64,000 nt of DNA from positions 136,340,655-136,404,654 of the forward strand of contig NC_067495.1 in NCBI RefSeq assembly GCF_947179515.1, in the 5' to 3' direction. Positions 12,086 to 23,595 of this stretch are shown here, piece by piece. Source of the stretch: Apodemus sylvaticus (Eukaryota > Chordata > Mammalia > Rodentia > Muridae). The notes beneath the pieces were generated by a model. That model was not told the origin of the DNA, ran no database searches, and saw nothing but the letters and a program-made list of their open reading frames with translations. Within the stretch, counting starts at the first letter, position 1; each line of letters starts with the position of its first letter. The position numbers and the translations under genes are program-made.

Positions 12086-13168
12086 TCCTTTCCCAATCTG
12101 TTGGTTGACATTTTGTCCTTTTGACAGTGTCCTTTGCCTTACAGAAACTTTGTAGTTTTATGAAGTCCCATTTGTCTATTCTTGATCTTAGAGCATAAGC
12201 TATTGGTGTTCTATTCAGGAACTTTCCCCCTGTACCGATGTCCTCAAGGGTCTTCCCCAGTTTCTTTTCTATTAGTTTCAGTGTGTCAGGTTTTATGTGG
12301 AGGTCCTTGATCCATTTGGAGTTGAGCTTAGTACAAGGAGACAAGGATGGATCAATTCGCATTCTTCTGCATGCTGACCTCCAGTTGAACCAGCACCATT
12401 TGTTGAAAAGACTATCTTTTTTCCATTGGATGTTTTCAGCCTCTTTGTCGAGGATCAAGTGGCCATAGGTGTGTGGGTTCATTTCTGGATCTTCAATCCT
12501 GTTCCATTGATCCTCCTGCCTGTCACTGTACCAATACCATGCAGTTTTTAACACTATTGCTCTGTAGTATTGCTTGAGGTCAGGGATACTGATTCCCCCA
12601 GAATTTCTTTTGTTGCTGAGAATAGTTTTAGCTATCCTGGGTTTTTTGTTATTCCAGGTGAATTTGATAATTGCTCTTTCTAACTCTGTGAAGAATTGAG
12701 TTGGGATTTTGATGGGTATTGCATTGAATCTGTATAGTACTTTTGGCAAAATGGCCATTTTAACTATATTAATTCTGCCAATCCACAGGCATGAAAGATT
12801 TTTCCATTTTCTGAGATCTTCTTCAATTTCCTTCTTCAGAGTCTTGAAGTTCTTGTCATATAGGTCTTTCACATGTTTGGTTAGAGTCACACCAAGATAC
12901 TTTATGCTGTTTGTGGCTATTGTGAAGGGTGTCATTTCCCTAATTTCTTTCTCAGTCTGCTTATCCTTTGAGTATATAAAGGCTACTGATTTGCTTGAGT
13001 TGATTTTGTAGTCAGCCACTTTGCTGAAGTCGTTTATCTGCTGTAGGAGTTCTCTAGCAGAGTTTTTTTGGGTCATATGAGTAGACTATCATGTCATCTG
13101 CAAATAGTGATAATGTGACTTCTTCCTTTCCAATTTGTATCCCTTTGACCTCCTTATGTTGTCTAATT
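12086..13168 (-). mobile_element. Nested antisense L1 ORF2 fragment lacking a 3' end
   Basis: Minus-strand L1 ORF2, from the reverse-transcriptase active-site region (FADDMIVY at about 13085-13110) to about residue 1100. About 350 codons stay open (13076 down to 12006, the last part already in the host L1), so this piece is younger than the L1 it sits in. An extra A in the run at about 13060 shifts the frame just after FADD. Both sides carry the 8-mer aatagcga (12078-12085 and 13169-13176). No 3' UTR or poly(A) is present, which is unusual for L1. It encodes no functional protein. Confidence 0.8.
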
Positions 13169-13584
13169 AATAGCGAATGGGTGTGAAGCACCTAAAGAAA
13201 TGTCCAACATCTTTATTCATCAGGGAAATGCAAATCAAAACAACCCTGAAATTTCACCTCACACCACTCAGCATGGCTACGATAAAAAACTCAGGGGACA
13301 GCAGTTGCTGGTGAGGATTTGGAGAAAGAGGAACACTCTTCTACTTCTGGTGGAATTGCAAGCTGGCATAATCACTCTGGAAATCAGTTTGGCAGTTCCT
13401 CAGAAAACTGCGCATAATACCACTGGAGGACCCTGTTATACCACTTCTGGGCATATATATACCCAGATGATTCTCCAGCATGTAGTAAGGACACATGCTC
13501 CACTATGTTCATAGCAGACCTATTTATAATAGCCTGAGGCTTGAAAGAACCCAGATGTCCCTCAATGGAGGAATGGATACAAAA

Positions 13585-13695
13585 TTATCCATTATATATA
13601 ATTAATATATATAATAAAAATTATTATATTATTAAACATATATACATTATATATATAATACATAATATTATAGGAATATATATATAATGGAGTAC
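13585..13695. repeat. AT-rich expansion inside L1
   Basis: About 110 bases of ATTATATA/AATATA-type sequence replace the ORF2 segment normally encoding the 'MWYIYTMEYYSA' region. The L1 match resumes at 'atggagtacttttcagct'. Confidence 0.75.
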
Positions 13696-14076
13696 TTTTC
13701 AGCTATTAAAAAGAATGAATTCATGAAATTCTTAGACAAATTGATGAAACTGGAAAATATCATTTTGAGTGAGGTAACCAAATCACAAAAGAACACACAT
13801 GGTATGCACTTACAGAGGATGACCTGTTAGACATAAAACGGAGGAGAGGCCCTTGGTGCTGGAAAGACTTGATGCCATTGTGTAGAGGAATACCAGGACA
13901 GGGAAGCGGGAGAGGGTTGATTAGGGAAGGGGAGATGGCTTATGGGATTTTTTTGGGGAGGGGGAGCCAGGAAAGGGGACAACATTTGAAATATAAATAA
14001 AGAATATATCTAATAAAAAATAAAGAAAAACCAAAACAATAAAAAAGAAAATGAGCATAAAAAATCACAGGTAGTA

Positions 14077-14954
14077 TTGAACTCTACTCATGACTATGTT
14101 TGTTCCTCTACAAAGATATATATATATCTATATATATAAAACTAGCTAGGCACAATAAGATATAATATGAGTACTAAAATAAAACAATTATTATGACATT
14201 ATACCACAGTGGAAACTATTGAAAACTTTTATTTTTTCTGCAATTTTTAACTTAATGTCATCAGACTGGCTGTTCATGAGGAAGTAAATGAATCATAAAG
14301 AATTCCAAGCATATAAAATTGAGGACAGCTGTACATCACATTAAACAGGCATGACAAGAGTGCATTTGGACTACTGTACTTGATAACATAAACTTGCCAT
14401 GAAACTACTTTATAAGACTACCAATAAACAGACATAGTTATCACTATAGCTCCTCTCACATTGTCATAAGAATTCCACAGGGATTCTTGTCACCTCCACC
14501 AGAAAGTGTTTCTCACCTTTGTAAAGATCTAGAAAAGGTTCTTGCACAAGCAATCTAGACCTGCTTTTGAAAAGATTACAGGGAAATCTTTCTGATCTGG
14601 TAGTGACTGACTAGTATTCTGTTTAGACAAAGACCATATCCAGATTTAATTAGAAACAGAGTTAATGAGTAAATAGACATTCTTGCCAGAGGCTAAATAT
14701 TCTGAATTAAGAACACATATAATGTCATGGGTATGCTAACAGCAGAAACTCTGAATGGGCTAGTTAAAACAGAGTTCTGAGTATCAACCTTAGAGTTTGG
14801 GGTTCAGTAGGTTTAGGCTAAAGTCTAAATATTTATACTACTTACAACTTCTCAGGAGATGCTAATGCAGGTCAAACTTTCACATGAGTTTGAATCCCTT
14901 TGCTTTCTTATAATAAAACAGATCCTAATTTAATAAGTCATGGGAGAAAACCCA
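14077..14954. other. Unassigned sequence
   Basis: A short TA-rich run lies at about 14112-14140. Otherwise nothing recognisable. Confidence 0.45.
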
Positions 14955-15069
14955 AACACACACACACACACACACACACACGACAAACAGACAGACAAAT
15001 AGATCAATGGATGAATGGATGGATGGGTGGATGGATGATGGATGGAGGGATGGAGAAATGGAAGGATGA

Positions 15070-15109
<40 letters not shown>

Positions 15110-15125
15110 GTAGATATAGATAATA
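14955..15125. repeat. Compound microsatellite (AC)n-(GGAT)n-(TAGA)n
   Basis: (AC)n at 14955-14981, ACAG units, imperfect GGAT/GATG units at about 15005-15060, then perfect TAGA at about 15069-15109. Open frames translating to repeated IYLS or HPSI motifs are artefacts. Confidence 0.95.
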
Positions 15126-15506
15126 CACAATCAAATTATATTTAACTAAAAGAGCCTTGTTTAGAACCTTTTGACTCTAAAACCACATGCACAATAGTAG
15201 TATCTCTGGTTAGCAGTTAGATAAAATTTGGGTATGTACTAACAGAGAAGCAAACTATATTATATAATGTAGCTATGAATTCAGAACCAAATATTTATGT
15301 GCAAAGTCAATCTTTTCTCTATTACTTTAACTCTTAGACCTATTTTTATAGAAAACAGAACTTACTAACTAAAAGTAAACTGTCAATTATGGGCTTTATC
15401 CTAGGTTCTTTGAAGTAAATATTTAGCTTGTAATGTTTACCCTTTTCTTATTTATTTTAGGAGTTGTAGGTTACATAGGATCTACATGGCTTGCTTCCCA
15501 TGTTTA
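15126..15506. other. Unassigned sequence
   Basis: Nothing recognised. Confidence 0.45.
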
Positions 15507-15692
15507 ACATTTTTAGATGTATTTATTTTATTTTCTGTGTATGAGTATTTTGCCTGCATGTGTATACGTGCACACACTATGTACATGCCTGGTGCTCACA
15601 CAGGTACAGATGCTTATGAGCCACCATGTGACGACTGTGGAACTGCGCTCGAGCCCTCTACAAGATCAGCAATTACTTTTAACCACTGAACC
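15507..15692 (-). mobile_element. B2/B3-type SINE, minus strand
   Basis: 'tatttattttattttctgtg', 'ttttgcctgcatgtgtat', 'cctggtgctcaca' and 'tatgagccaccatgtg' follow the reversed B3 order. It ends at 'ttaaccactgaacc', the reversed A-box region. Confidence 0.75.
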
Positions 15693-16756
15693 TTCCTTTC
15701 AGCAACATTTCCTATCCTTTGATGAATTTAAGTTCTAGGATGATAGTCACTATTTCATGCATTCGGTCTATTCTTTGATAGATTGTGTATCATGAGGAAG
15801 GGTGCAGGTTCCACTCTAATCTTTCTTTACTTGGTCTCCACAAAAGGTTTGCCCCATTCCCTCTGGATGTGCAGCTTTCCCAAAGCTGCTGAAGTATTTA
15901 TAAGCAACATCCTAGAGTCAAAGGAGCAAGGAGCAGTATCAGCCAGTCCTTGCTATCATTTCATACTTTTCTCCGCTAGTTTTGAGTCTCCTTACTGCTC
16001 AAGGAATGTCTTTGGATCAAGATGCATCTACAGTCAGAAATCCTGAGGGAAAAGAAGATAAGGCACAGAATGATTTACTGTCTTCCTGACTTGGTAAAAT
16101 GAATCTGGACCATTCTGACTAGTTTACCAGAAAACAAGTTTACCATAGAAGGATCTGCTATCAGAGAAATGTGTTTGGAGATGATTTCAACCTACAGGAA
16201 TCTACAACAGCTGGAGGAAATAGCTTTATGGTTAATGGATTTAGGGATCTAGCCAAGCTCTATGTAATATTCAGAGGCCAATTAAATCTTATTTTCTCAA
16301 TTATGAACTAGAGTTGTTTCTTATATTTTTGTTTATTTTATAGCTGTTCATTTTATCTCTGATCAGTTATGTTGACAATTCAGGGAAAATTTTCCTCATA
16401 AAACAAAAGTTGACACAAGGTGATCTGTACAAATTCTCTCAGGAGGCTTGAACACTGAAGCCTGCCAAGCATCTCATTAACTCATGCCATAAAGATGTCA
16501 GTCCTGGCACATGGCCCTTCCCATTAATTTAGAACCACATATCTCTTTCAAGTAAAGATATATTTTATATGAGTTCAACCAACAAAGATTTTAAATAAAA
16601 TACATGCACATGTTAATAAAATAATAGCATTATTTGATGAAATAATAGCATTATTTGATGAAATAATATTGATGAACCACTGAAGTTTTTGTGCAAAATT
16701 CACATTACTGCAATTTGACCACATGTAGAAACATAACTTTTAAAAACATCTTTGTC
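15693..16756. other. Unassigned sequence with a small direct repeat
   Basis: At 16617-16668 a 20-base unit containing 'agcattatttgatga' is repeated about 2.5 times. An 87-codon open frame at 15783-16046 (plus) matches nothing I recognise and has no supporting context. Confidence 0.45.
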
Positions 16757-17103
16757 AGAATAGAGATATGTCTCACTTATTAAGAATACTTGTTACTCTT
16801 CGTTTTTTATTCGATATATATATTTTTTTACATTTCAAATGATTTCCCCCATAAGCCCTCTTCCCTCCCCCTGTTTCCCCCATCCACCCCTTCCCATTTC
16901 CTTGTTCTGGTATTGCCCTATACTGCTATACTGAACCTAAAGCACTGAGGTTCAATGCCCAGCAGCCACACGGTAGCTCACAACCATCTATAACTCTGAT
17001 ATCAGGCAATTCAATACCCTTTTCTGGCCCTTGTTGATACCAGACACACATATGTTGTACAAACATATGTGTAGCCAAACTATTCATACACATAAAACAC
17101 AAA
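16757..17103 (+). mobile_element. B2/B3-type SINE split by an L1 tail
   Basis: The 5' part (about 16757-16801: 'tctcacttattaagaatact') and 3' part (about 16936-17103: 'actgaggttcaatgcccagc', 'acggtagctcacaaccatct', then an A tail) make one B2/B3-like SINE in order. They are separated by the L1 3' fragment at 16802-16935. Confidence 0.65.
16802..16935 (-). mobile_element. Very short L1 3' UTR fragment
   Basis: Poly(T), then the characteristic L1 3' terminus 'tttacatttcaaatgatttc' and the C-rich 'cttccctccccctgtttccc'. It ends at 'ctatactgctatactgaa'. About 130 bases of L1 remain. Confidence 0.8.
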
Positions 17104-17132
17104 AAAAAAACTTATAAATGAAGCTCATTTTA

Positions 17133-18524
17133 CTAAAAATTAAATTATTTATTTATTTTACAATCCATATTTTATTCCCTCCACCCACGACTACCCTCCA
17201 ACTGTTTCACATCTCATACTTCCTCCCCTCCCCTGTCTCCATGTGGATGTCCCCAACCTCCAACCCCAACTGACCCATAAACTCCCTGGGACCTCCAGTC
17301 TTTTGAGGGTTAGGCGGATCATCATTGAATGAACACAGACCCTGCAGTTCTCTGCTGTACATGTGTTGGGGGCCTTATATCAGCTGGTGCATGCTGTCTG
17401 TTTGGTGGTCCCGTGGTTGAGAGATCTCAGGGGTTCAGAGTAATTGAGACTGCTGGTCCTCCTACAGGGTTGCCTTTCTCCTCAGCTTCTTTCAGCCTTC
17501 CCTAATTCAACCACAGGGTCAGCTCTGTCCATTGGTTGGGTGCAAATATCTTCCTCTGACTCTTTCAGCTGCTTGTTGGGTCTTCCAGAGTGTGGTCATG
17601 CTAGGTCCTTTTTTGTGAGCACTCCATAGCCTCAGTAATAACATCAGGCCTTGGGGCCTCCCTTTGAGCTGGATCCCACTTTGAGCCTGTTGCTAGACCT
17701 TCTTTTCCTCAGGCTCCTCTCCATTTCCATCCCTGTCATTCTTTCAGACAGGAACAATTATGGGTCAGAGTTGTGACTGTGGAATAGCCCCCCTCTCCCT
17801 CATTTGATGCCCTGTCTTCCTGCTGGAGGTGGGCTCCATAAGTTCCCTCCCCCTACTGTTAGGCATGACATCTAAGGTCCCTTCCTTTGAGTCCTGAGAG
17901 TCTCTCACCTCTCAGGTCTCTGGTGCATACTCCAGACCCCAACCTCCTACCTCCTGAGACTGCCTGTTTCCATTCTTTCTGCTGGCCCTCGAGGCTTCAT
18001 TTTTTCCCCTCACCCAATACCAGATCAGGTTCCCCTCTCCACTCCACTCTCTGCCTCCTGGTCCACTTTCCTTCCCATGTCCACCTCTCCCTCCCCACTT
18101 GTGATTGCTTTGTTCTCCCTCCCAAGTGGAACTGAGGTGTTCTCACTTGGGCACTTCAGCTTGTTGACCATTTTGAGCTCTGTGGACTGTACTTTTCTTG
18201 GGAATTCTATACTTTCATTTATGGCTAACATGCACTTATTAGTGAGTGCACACCATGCATGTCCTTTTGGGTCTGAGTTTCCTCACTCAGGATGATATTT
18301 TCTAATCCCATCCATTTGCCTGAAAAACTCAGTATTTCTTCGTACTTCATAGTTGAGTAGTATTCCACTATGTAAATGAACTACATTTTCTGTATCCATT
18401 CGCCCATTGTGGGACATCTGGGTTGTTTCCAGCTTCTAGCTATCACAGATAAGGCAGCTATAAAAATAGTGGAACATGTGCCCCTGTGGCAGGATGGGGA
18501 ATGTTTTGGGTATAGACCCAAGAG
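17133..18524 (-). mobile_element. 5'-truncated L1 with Lx-type 3' UTR
   Basis: From the left: a T/A-rich tail remnant, then the Lx-type 3' UTR with 'gtgttgggggccttatatca', 'aattgagactgctggtcctc', 'gagctggatcccactttg' and 'gacaggaacaattatgggtc'. Next come a pyrimidine tract (polypurine on the sense strand) and the ORF2 C-terminus near 18290-18524. The 8-mer tcatttta at 17125-17132 and 18525-18532 is a candidate TSD. Similar 3' UTRs lie at 34430-35376 and 49379-49695. Confidence 0.8.
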
Positions 18525-18589
18525 TCATTTTAATCCAGCTTTTACTTGTACTTGGAATAGAAGTTTTATTTTGATTTTACCTTTATTTC

Positions 18590-18810
18590 AGTTTATCTTT
18601 TTATAAATTTCTTATGTGTATGAATGTTCTGCCTGCACATGGCTGTGCATCATGTGTGTATGTGTACAGTGTCCACAGAGAAGAGAAGATCAGATCCCAG
18701 GAGGTGCAGTTACAGACATTAATGAGTCATCATGTGTGTAGAAAATTGAACCTGGGTCCTCTGGAGGAGCAACCAGTGCTCTTAGCAATCAAGATAATTC
18801 TCCAACCCCA
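18590..18810 (-). mobile_element. B3-type SINE, minus strand
   Basis: 'cttatgtgtatgaatgttct', 'gcctgcacatggctgtgc', 'gaacctgggtcctctggagg' and 'caaccagtgctcttagcaat' reproduce the reversed B3 sequence, ending near 'tctccaacccc'. Confidence 0.85.
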
Positions 18811-19907
18811 AACTCAGTATATATTGATGAGAAGTCTCTTTGGATTGACATTTGTGGGAACTGAAATAATGGTAATGATGTTAATAACATAATTGAATTT
18901 ATATGAATGATTTCATATGCTTTATGCTTCACCAAAGTTAGTATTACTCATACGATGCTATATTTTTCTGCTTAATTTGCTCTAGAAAACTTTCCCTCAG
19001 CAAAAATGGAGATTCATTACAGTGAATTTTGATTCAGTATTCAGTTTCTTACAGCTTCTCCATAAGACTACTCAAATGTGTGGCATGTGTCACAACATTG
19101 AGAAAGAGGTGATGAGGCATGCTTAGCCACTGCCCCTCATCTTGTTTTCTTCTGATGGTTCCCAAACTCTGTAATAGTTTTTAAAAAATGTCTCTCATAA
19201 CGTTTTCAGTTCATGAATTTGCATCTATAAACTTTTCACAAAGAACTAATCATCCTGCTCAAATAAAGCAAACAAACACTGACTTTTTTGGTATTGAAGC
19301 CATAAAGCTTCCATAATTTCTTGGGTTACAAAAGAAGTTAAGATGTTTTGGCTATAAATTTATAGGCTACATTTTGCCCAAATTATCAAAGACTTTATTT
19401 TGTTGTTATTTTCTTGCTTTCCTTTTTGTCTTATGGAAAGATTTCCTTGTGTTAATTTTGATGCTTCTCTTTTTTCCTTTGAGAAACCATTTTTCTGTCT
19501 GTCCAAAGAAGAGGGACCAGGACCAAGTTTATTTTACACTTGGCTTAGCCAGAATCACTTTCTTGTATAATACGCTTCTCAGCAACATTTATTAGAATCG
19601 TAGACTATATATGCTATACATTAATAAACAAACAGAAAAAAACACAATAGCATAATCAAAAACCCACAAAAATACAAGTGCTATAGTCCAGTCAGCCTCA
19701 CCTCATCTGTCACATCAAGCCTTATAGATGCTTGCTGACAAGTGTTTCTTAGATAAGTACTCCCCTGGTGTCACACAATTTCACATTTAGACAACTTATA
19801 TTCATCCAGGACTCATTGCTCTTTAGAGTAATGAGAGGCTCGTGTCATATAGCCTGTGATCATATTCATTTTAAATATATTCATCCTTATTGAGATGAAG
19901 AGAAGAG
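18811..19907. other. Unassigned sequence
   Basis: No element recognised. Confidence 0.45.
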
Positions 19908-20041
19908 ATTTAGCCAGGCATTTTGGTGCATACCTTTAAACTCAGACAGGGGCTGGTACATCTTTATGAGCTGGAGTGCAGCCTGGTCTACATAGCAGGT
20001 TTCATGCCCTCCAAGGCTACATAGTGAGACTCTGTCTCAAC
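19908..20041 (+). mobile_element. B1 SINE, plus strand
   Basis: 'agccaggcattttggtgcat', 'cagcctggtctacatagcag' and 'gtgagactctgtctcaa' are the diagnostic B1 segments in order. It ends in a complex microsatellite. Confidence 0.85.
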
Positions 20042-20050
20042 ACACCCCAT

Positions 20051-20051
20051 G

Positions 20052-20116
<65 letters not shown>

Positions 20117-20246
20117 CAGAGAGAGACAGAGAGAGACAGAGAGAGACGAGAGAGACAGAGAGACAGAAAGACAGAGATAGAGAGACAGAGAGACAGAGAG
20201 AGACAGAGAGACAGAAAGACATAGATAGAGAGACAGAGAGACAGAG
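20051..20246. repeat. (CA)n-(GA)n-(GAGACA)n compound microsatellite
   Basis: CA dinucleotides to about 20080, GA to about 20110, then imperfect AGACAG units to 20246. It sits directly behind a B1, so it probably grew from the SINE tail. Confidence 0.95.
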
Positions 20247-20887
20247 AAATTTGAAAATCCATCATAACAAACATAAGCCCATTTAAAGAACATGAAATAA
20301 AAAATAATGGAGGTTTGCAACACATTAATTGGCTTTAATAGGCAATAGCTTACTTTTACTTGTAGTTACCCTATGTTTTTATGGTTTTTGATTGAAGTAT
20401 TCTCTAGCTTAAATATGAAGAAACAAATGCTGCACATTTTTGTGTTCATTTCTTCTTTTGTTTACTTCCTTATTTGAGCAGAAATTTCATTTCCCGATGG
20501 AGAAGTATGTGATACATGAACGGATTTTGCATGCTATTTGACAAAGTTATAGCCTAAAGTTATTCAAGTATTCTTACCATATGTAAAGGGTTACCTATTT
20601 CTAGAATTATAAGTATTTTTATTCAGATAATTATCTGTTTAAATGACAAGACTTGCATTCTTTATACTCTTTTTTGATCAATAGAACAATATGTATTTCT
20701 GAAAGAACTGGCTACAAAATGCTGTGATATTCAGTAATTGTTTTATGATAACCAATTTTCACTGCCCATTATTATAGTGTATGTTCCAAGAATGAAATTA
20801 GTTTTTAAAAAGCTGTCCATTTTTAAATTATTTTTTTCAAGTTATATAGTTATTAAAACCAGAGCTAGTATTAAAATATAGAATTCT
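20247..20887. other. Unassigned A+T-rich sequence
   Basis: No recognised element. Confidence 0.45.
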
Positions 20888-21080
20888 TCTGGATGTGGTG
20901 GTATATACCTTTAATCCAGCACTTGGGAGGTAAACACAGGTAGATCTCTATGGGATCAAGGCCAGCCTAATCTATGTAGTGAATTAAAAAACAGGTAGGG
21001 CATTGCAGAAAGACTTTATCTCAAAAAACAAACAAACAAAAAGCAAGCAAGCAAACAACAACAACAAGAACAACAATAAC
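20888..21080 (+). mobile_element. B1 SINE with (CAAA)/(CAA) tail
   Basis: 'ctggatgtggtggtatatac', 'ctttaatccagcacttggga', 'caaggccagcctaatctatg' and 'gactttatctcaaaaaac' are B1 landmarks. The tail has expanded into CAAA, CAAG and CAA units to about 21080. Confidence 0.85.
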
Positions 21081-21282
21081 AAAATCCTTAGAATTCTTTC
21101 ATGACCAGAATTCCTAACCATCGTATTACATAGTAAATGAAATGGAGATTCTAATGTTTATTCCATAAGATTGACTTCGTAATGCAATGCATTATTACAT
21201 AGCATGGATATATAACATCTATTAAAAGTACATAAACATTGATATATTCCTAGTTACATTACTGTGAGTAGATTCATTTTGC

Positions 21283-21495
21283 CATCTTTAAAATTTTTAG
21301 TGTATTTATTTTATGTATGTGAGTGTTTTATCTGCATGTATGTTATATATCACTTATATGTCTTGTGCCTCAGCGGACCCAAAGAAGGCATTGATTTCCC
21401 TGGAAAAGGAGTTATGGATGGGTGTGAGCTATCATGTGGGTGCTGGGAACTGAACCTGGATCCTCTGCAAGAGAAGTGTTCTCCAACCCCATTCT
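21283..21495 (-). mobile_element. B3-type SINE, minus strand
   Basis: 'gtatttattttatgtatgtg', 'tatctgcatgtatg', 'catgtgggtgctgggaactg' and 'aacctggatcctctgcaaga' match the reversed B3 order, ending in 'ctccaacccc'. Confidence 0.85.
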
Positions 21496-21718
21496 TAAGA
21501 TTCCTTAATTACCTGTTGATTCTCTTGTAACTAGGCATTTAACTTCCAAACTGCCAGTTTGACAGATAATACTAATAATTATTCAGTTCTTGCAACATGC
21601 CAGCCTAGTACTGAATGCTTTACATGAAGCATGTATAGGGATACTCTGACTGGGTTACCTCACTCAGGATGATATTTTCTACTTCCATCCATTTGCCTAA
21701 GAATTTCATGAATTTATT

Positions 21719-21961
21719 GGTTTTTTTTTTTTATCCTTTTTATCTTTTTTTTTTTTTTTTTGGTTTTTGGTTTTTGGGTTTTTTTTGTTGTTTTGTTTTG
21801 TTTTTGTTTTTTTTTCGAGACAGCTTTTCTCTGTGTAGAAAAAAATTGTTCCAGGTTGTCCTGGAACTCACTCTGTAGACCAGGCTGGCCTCGAACTCAG
21901 AAATCTGCCTGCCTCTGCCTCCAAAGTGCTGGGATTAAAGGTGTACACCACCACTACCCGC
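21719..21961 (-). mobile_element. B1 SINE with long poly(T), clean TSD
   Basis: T-rich tail at 21719-21815, then reversed B1 body ('gagacagcttttctctgtgt', 'caggctggcctcgaactcag', 'aaagtgctgggattaaaggt'). Flanked by gaatttatt at 21710-21718 and 21962-21970. It interrupts L1 ORF2 sequence, so it is younger than the L1. One of the best preserved SINEs in the window. Confidence 0.93.
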
Positions 21962-22305
21962 GAATTTATTATTTTTAATAGCTGAGTAGTATTCTATTGT
22001 GTAAATGTACCACATTTTTTGTATCCATTCCTTTGTTGAGGGACATCTGAGTTCTTTCTAGCTTCTGTCTATTATAAATAGGGCAGCTATGAACATAGTG
22101 GAGCATGTGTTCTTATTACATGCTGGAGAATCCTTTGGGTGTATATATATATATATATATATATACATATATATACATATGGTATATATACATACTTAAG
22201 GTGCTTCTCAGCCATTTGATATTCCTCAGGTGAAAATTCTTTGTTTAGCTCTGTACCCCCCCTTTTTTTACTTTGAACTTGTTTATTAGTCTTAATGATG
22301 GTTTT

Positions 22306-23595
22306 ATTTTTTTTTATATTCTTTTTTTGTTTCTTTTTTTTATTTGATATATTTTTATTTACATTTCAAATGATTTCCCCTTTTCTAGACCCCCACTGCC
22401 TGAAAGTCCCATTAGCCCCCTTCCCTCCCCCTGTTTTCCCACCCACCCCTTCCCACTTCCCTGTTCTGGTTTTGCCGAATACTGCTTCACTGAGTCTTTC
22501 CAGAACAAGAGGCCACTCCTCCATTCTTTTTGTACCTCATTTGATGTATGGATTATGTTTTGGGTATTCCAGTTTTCTAGGTTAATATTCACTTATTAGT
22601 GAGTGCATACCGTGATTCATCTTTTGAGTCAGGGTTACCTCACTTAGTATGATGTTCTCTAGCTCCATCCATTTGCCTAAGAATTTCATGAATTCATTGT
22701 TTCTAATGGCTGAATAGTAGTCCATTGTGTATATATACCACATTTTTTGCATCCACTCTTCTGTTGAGTGATACCTGGGTTCTTTCCAGCTTCTGGCAAT
22801 TATAAATAGGGCTGCTATCAAAACAACCCTGAGATTTCCCCTTACACCAGTCAGAATGGCTAAGATTAAAAATTCAGGAGACAGCAGATGTTGGCGAGGA
22901 TATGGAGAAAGACGAACACTCCTCCACTGCTGGTGGGGTTGCAAATTGGTACAACCACTCTGGAAATCAGTCTGGTGCTTCCTCAGAAAACTGGGCACCT
23001 CACTTCCAGAAGATCCTGCTATACCACTCCTGGGCATATACCCAGAAGATTCCCCAGCATGTAATAAGGATACATGTTCCACTATGTTCATAGCAGCCCT
23101 ATTTATAATTGCCAGAAGCTGTACCCCCATTTTAATAGGGTTATTTAGTTCTCTGGAGCCCAACTTCTTGAGTTCTTCGTATATATTGGATATTAGCCCT
23201 CTGTTGTATGTAGGATTGGTAAAGATCTTTTCCCAATTTGTTGGTTGCTGTTTTGTCCTGACAGTGTCCTTTGTCTTACAGAAGCTTTGCAGTTTTATGA
23301 GGTCCCATTTGTCAATTCTTGATCTTAGAGCATAAGATATTGGTGATCTGTTCACAAAATTTCCCCCTGTGCCCGTGTGCTCAAGGGTCTTCCCCACTTT
23401 CTTTTCTATTAGTTTCAGTGTGTCTGGTTTTATGTGGAGGTCCTTGATCCACTTGGACTTGTGCTTTGTACAAGGAGATAAGAATGGATGGATTTTCATT
23501 CTTCTGCTTGCTAACAGCCAGTTGAACCAGCACCATTTTAGAAAATGCTATCTTTTTTCCACTGGATGGTTTTAGCTCCTCCCTCAAAGATCAAG
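22306..23595 (-). mobile_element. Young L1 3' end with internal inversion
   Basis: Three blocks. 22306-22818, minus: T-rich tail, 3' UTR and ORF2 C-terminus. 22819-23120, plus: the ORF2 stretch from 'aaaacaaccctgagatt' to 'ttgccagaagct'. 23121-23595, minus: ORF2 sequence lying about 100 bases further upstream. The blocks at 22788-22818 and 23090-23120 are perfect 31-base inverted copies of each other. A continuous 305-codon frame (22582-23499) crosses all three blocks by chance and is not a gene. Confidence 0.8.

Larger units (their letters stand above)
11781..14076 (+). mobile_element. 5'-truncated L1, plus strand, interrupted
   Basis: Holds the ORF2 C-terminal region, the stop and a shortened 3' UTR. 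The A-rich tail (about 14010-14059) contains 'aataaagaatat'. ORF2 sequence is continuous from 11798-12085 to 13169-13850 once the antisense insert at 12086-13168 is removed. The flanks are near-identical 17-mers: aaaaatcacagacagta at 11781-11797 and aaaaatcacaggtagta at 14060-14076 (15/17). They mark the TSD of a target-primed insertion. The reading frame is broken many times and part of the 3' UTR is deleted near 13825, so the element is dead. Confidence 0.85.

Noticed and set aside
12006..13076. 356-codon minus-strand open frame
   Set aside because: It is L1 ORF2 sequence in a truncated fragment and its last part runs into the host L1. There is no complete gene.
15783..16046. 87-codon plus-strand open frame as a small gene
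   Set aside because: Length is within chance expectation for this amount of sequence. No promoter, splice or family evidence.
16617..16668. Tandem 20-mers and other direct repeats as a CRISPR array
   Set aside because: No repeat-spacer periodicity, and the genome is mammalian.
20017..20325. Low-complexity open frames (SLSLSL, VCVCVC, ERERER, FLSFFLSF) at this and other microsatellites
   Set aside because: Translation of simple repeats. The same applies near 5764, 7562, 14925, 26874, 37054, 38032, 46725, 49150 and 49896.
22582..23499. 305-codon minus-strand open frame
   Set aside because: It crosses two L1 inversion junctions, so a third of it is L1 read from the wrong strand. A chance mosaic, not a protein.
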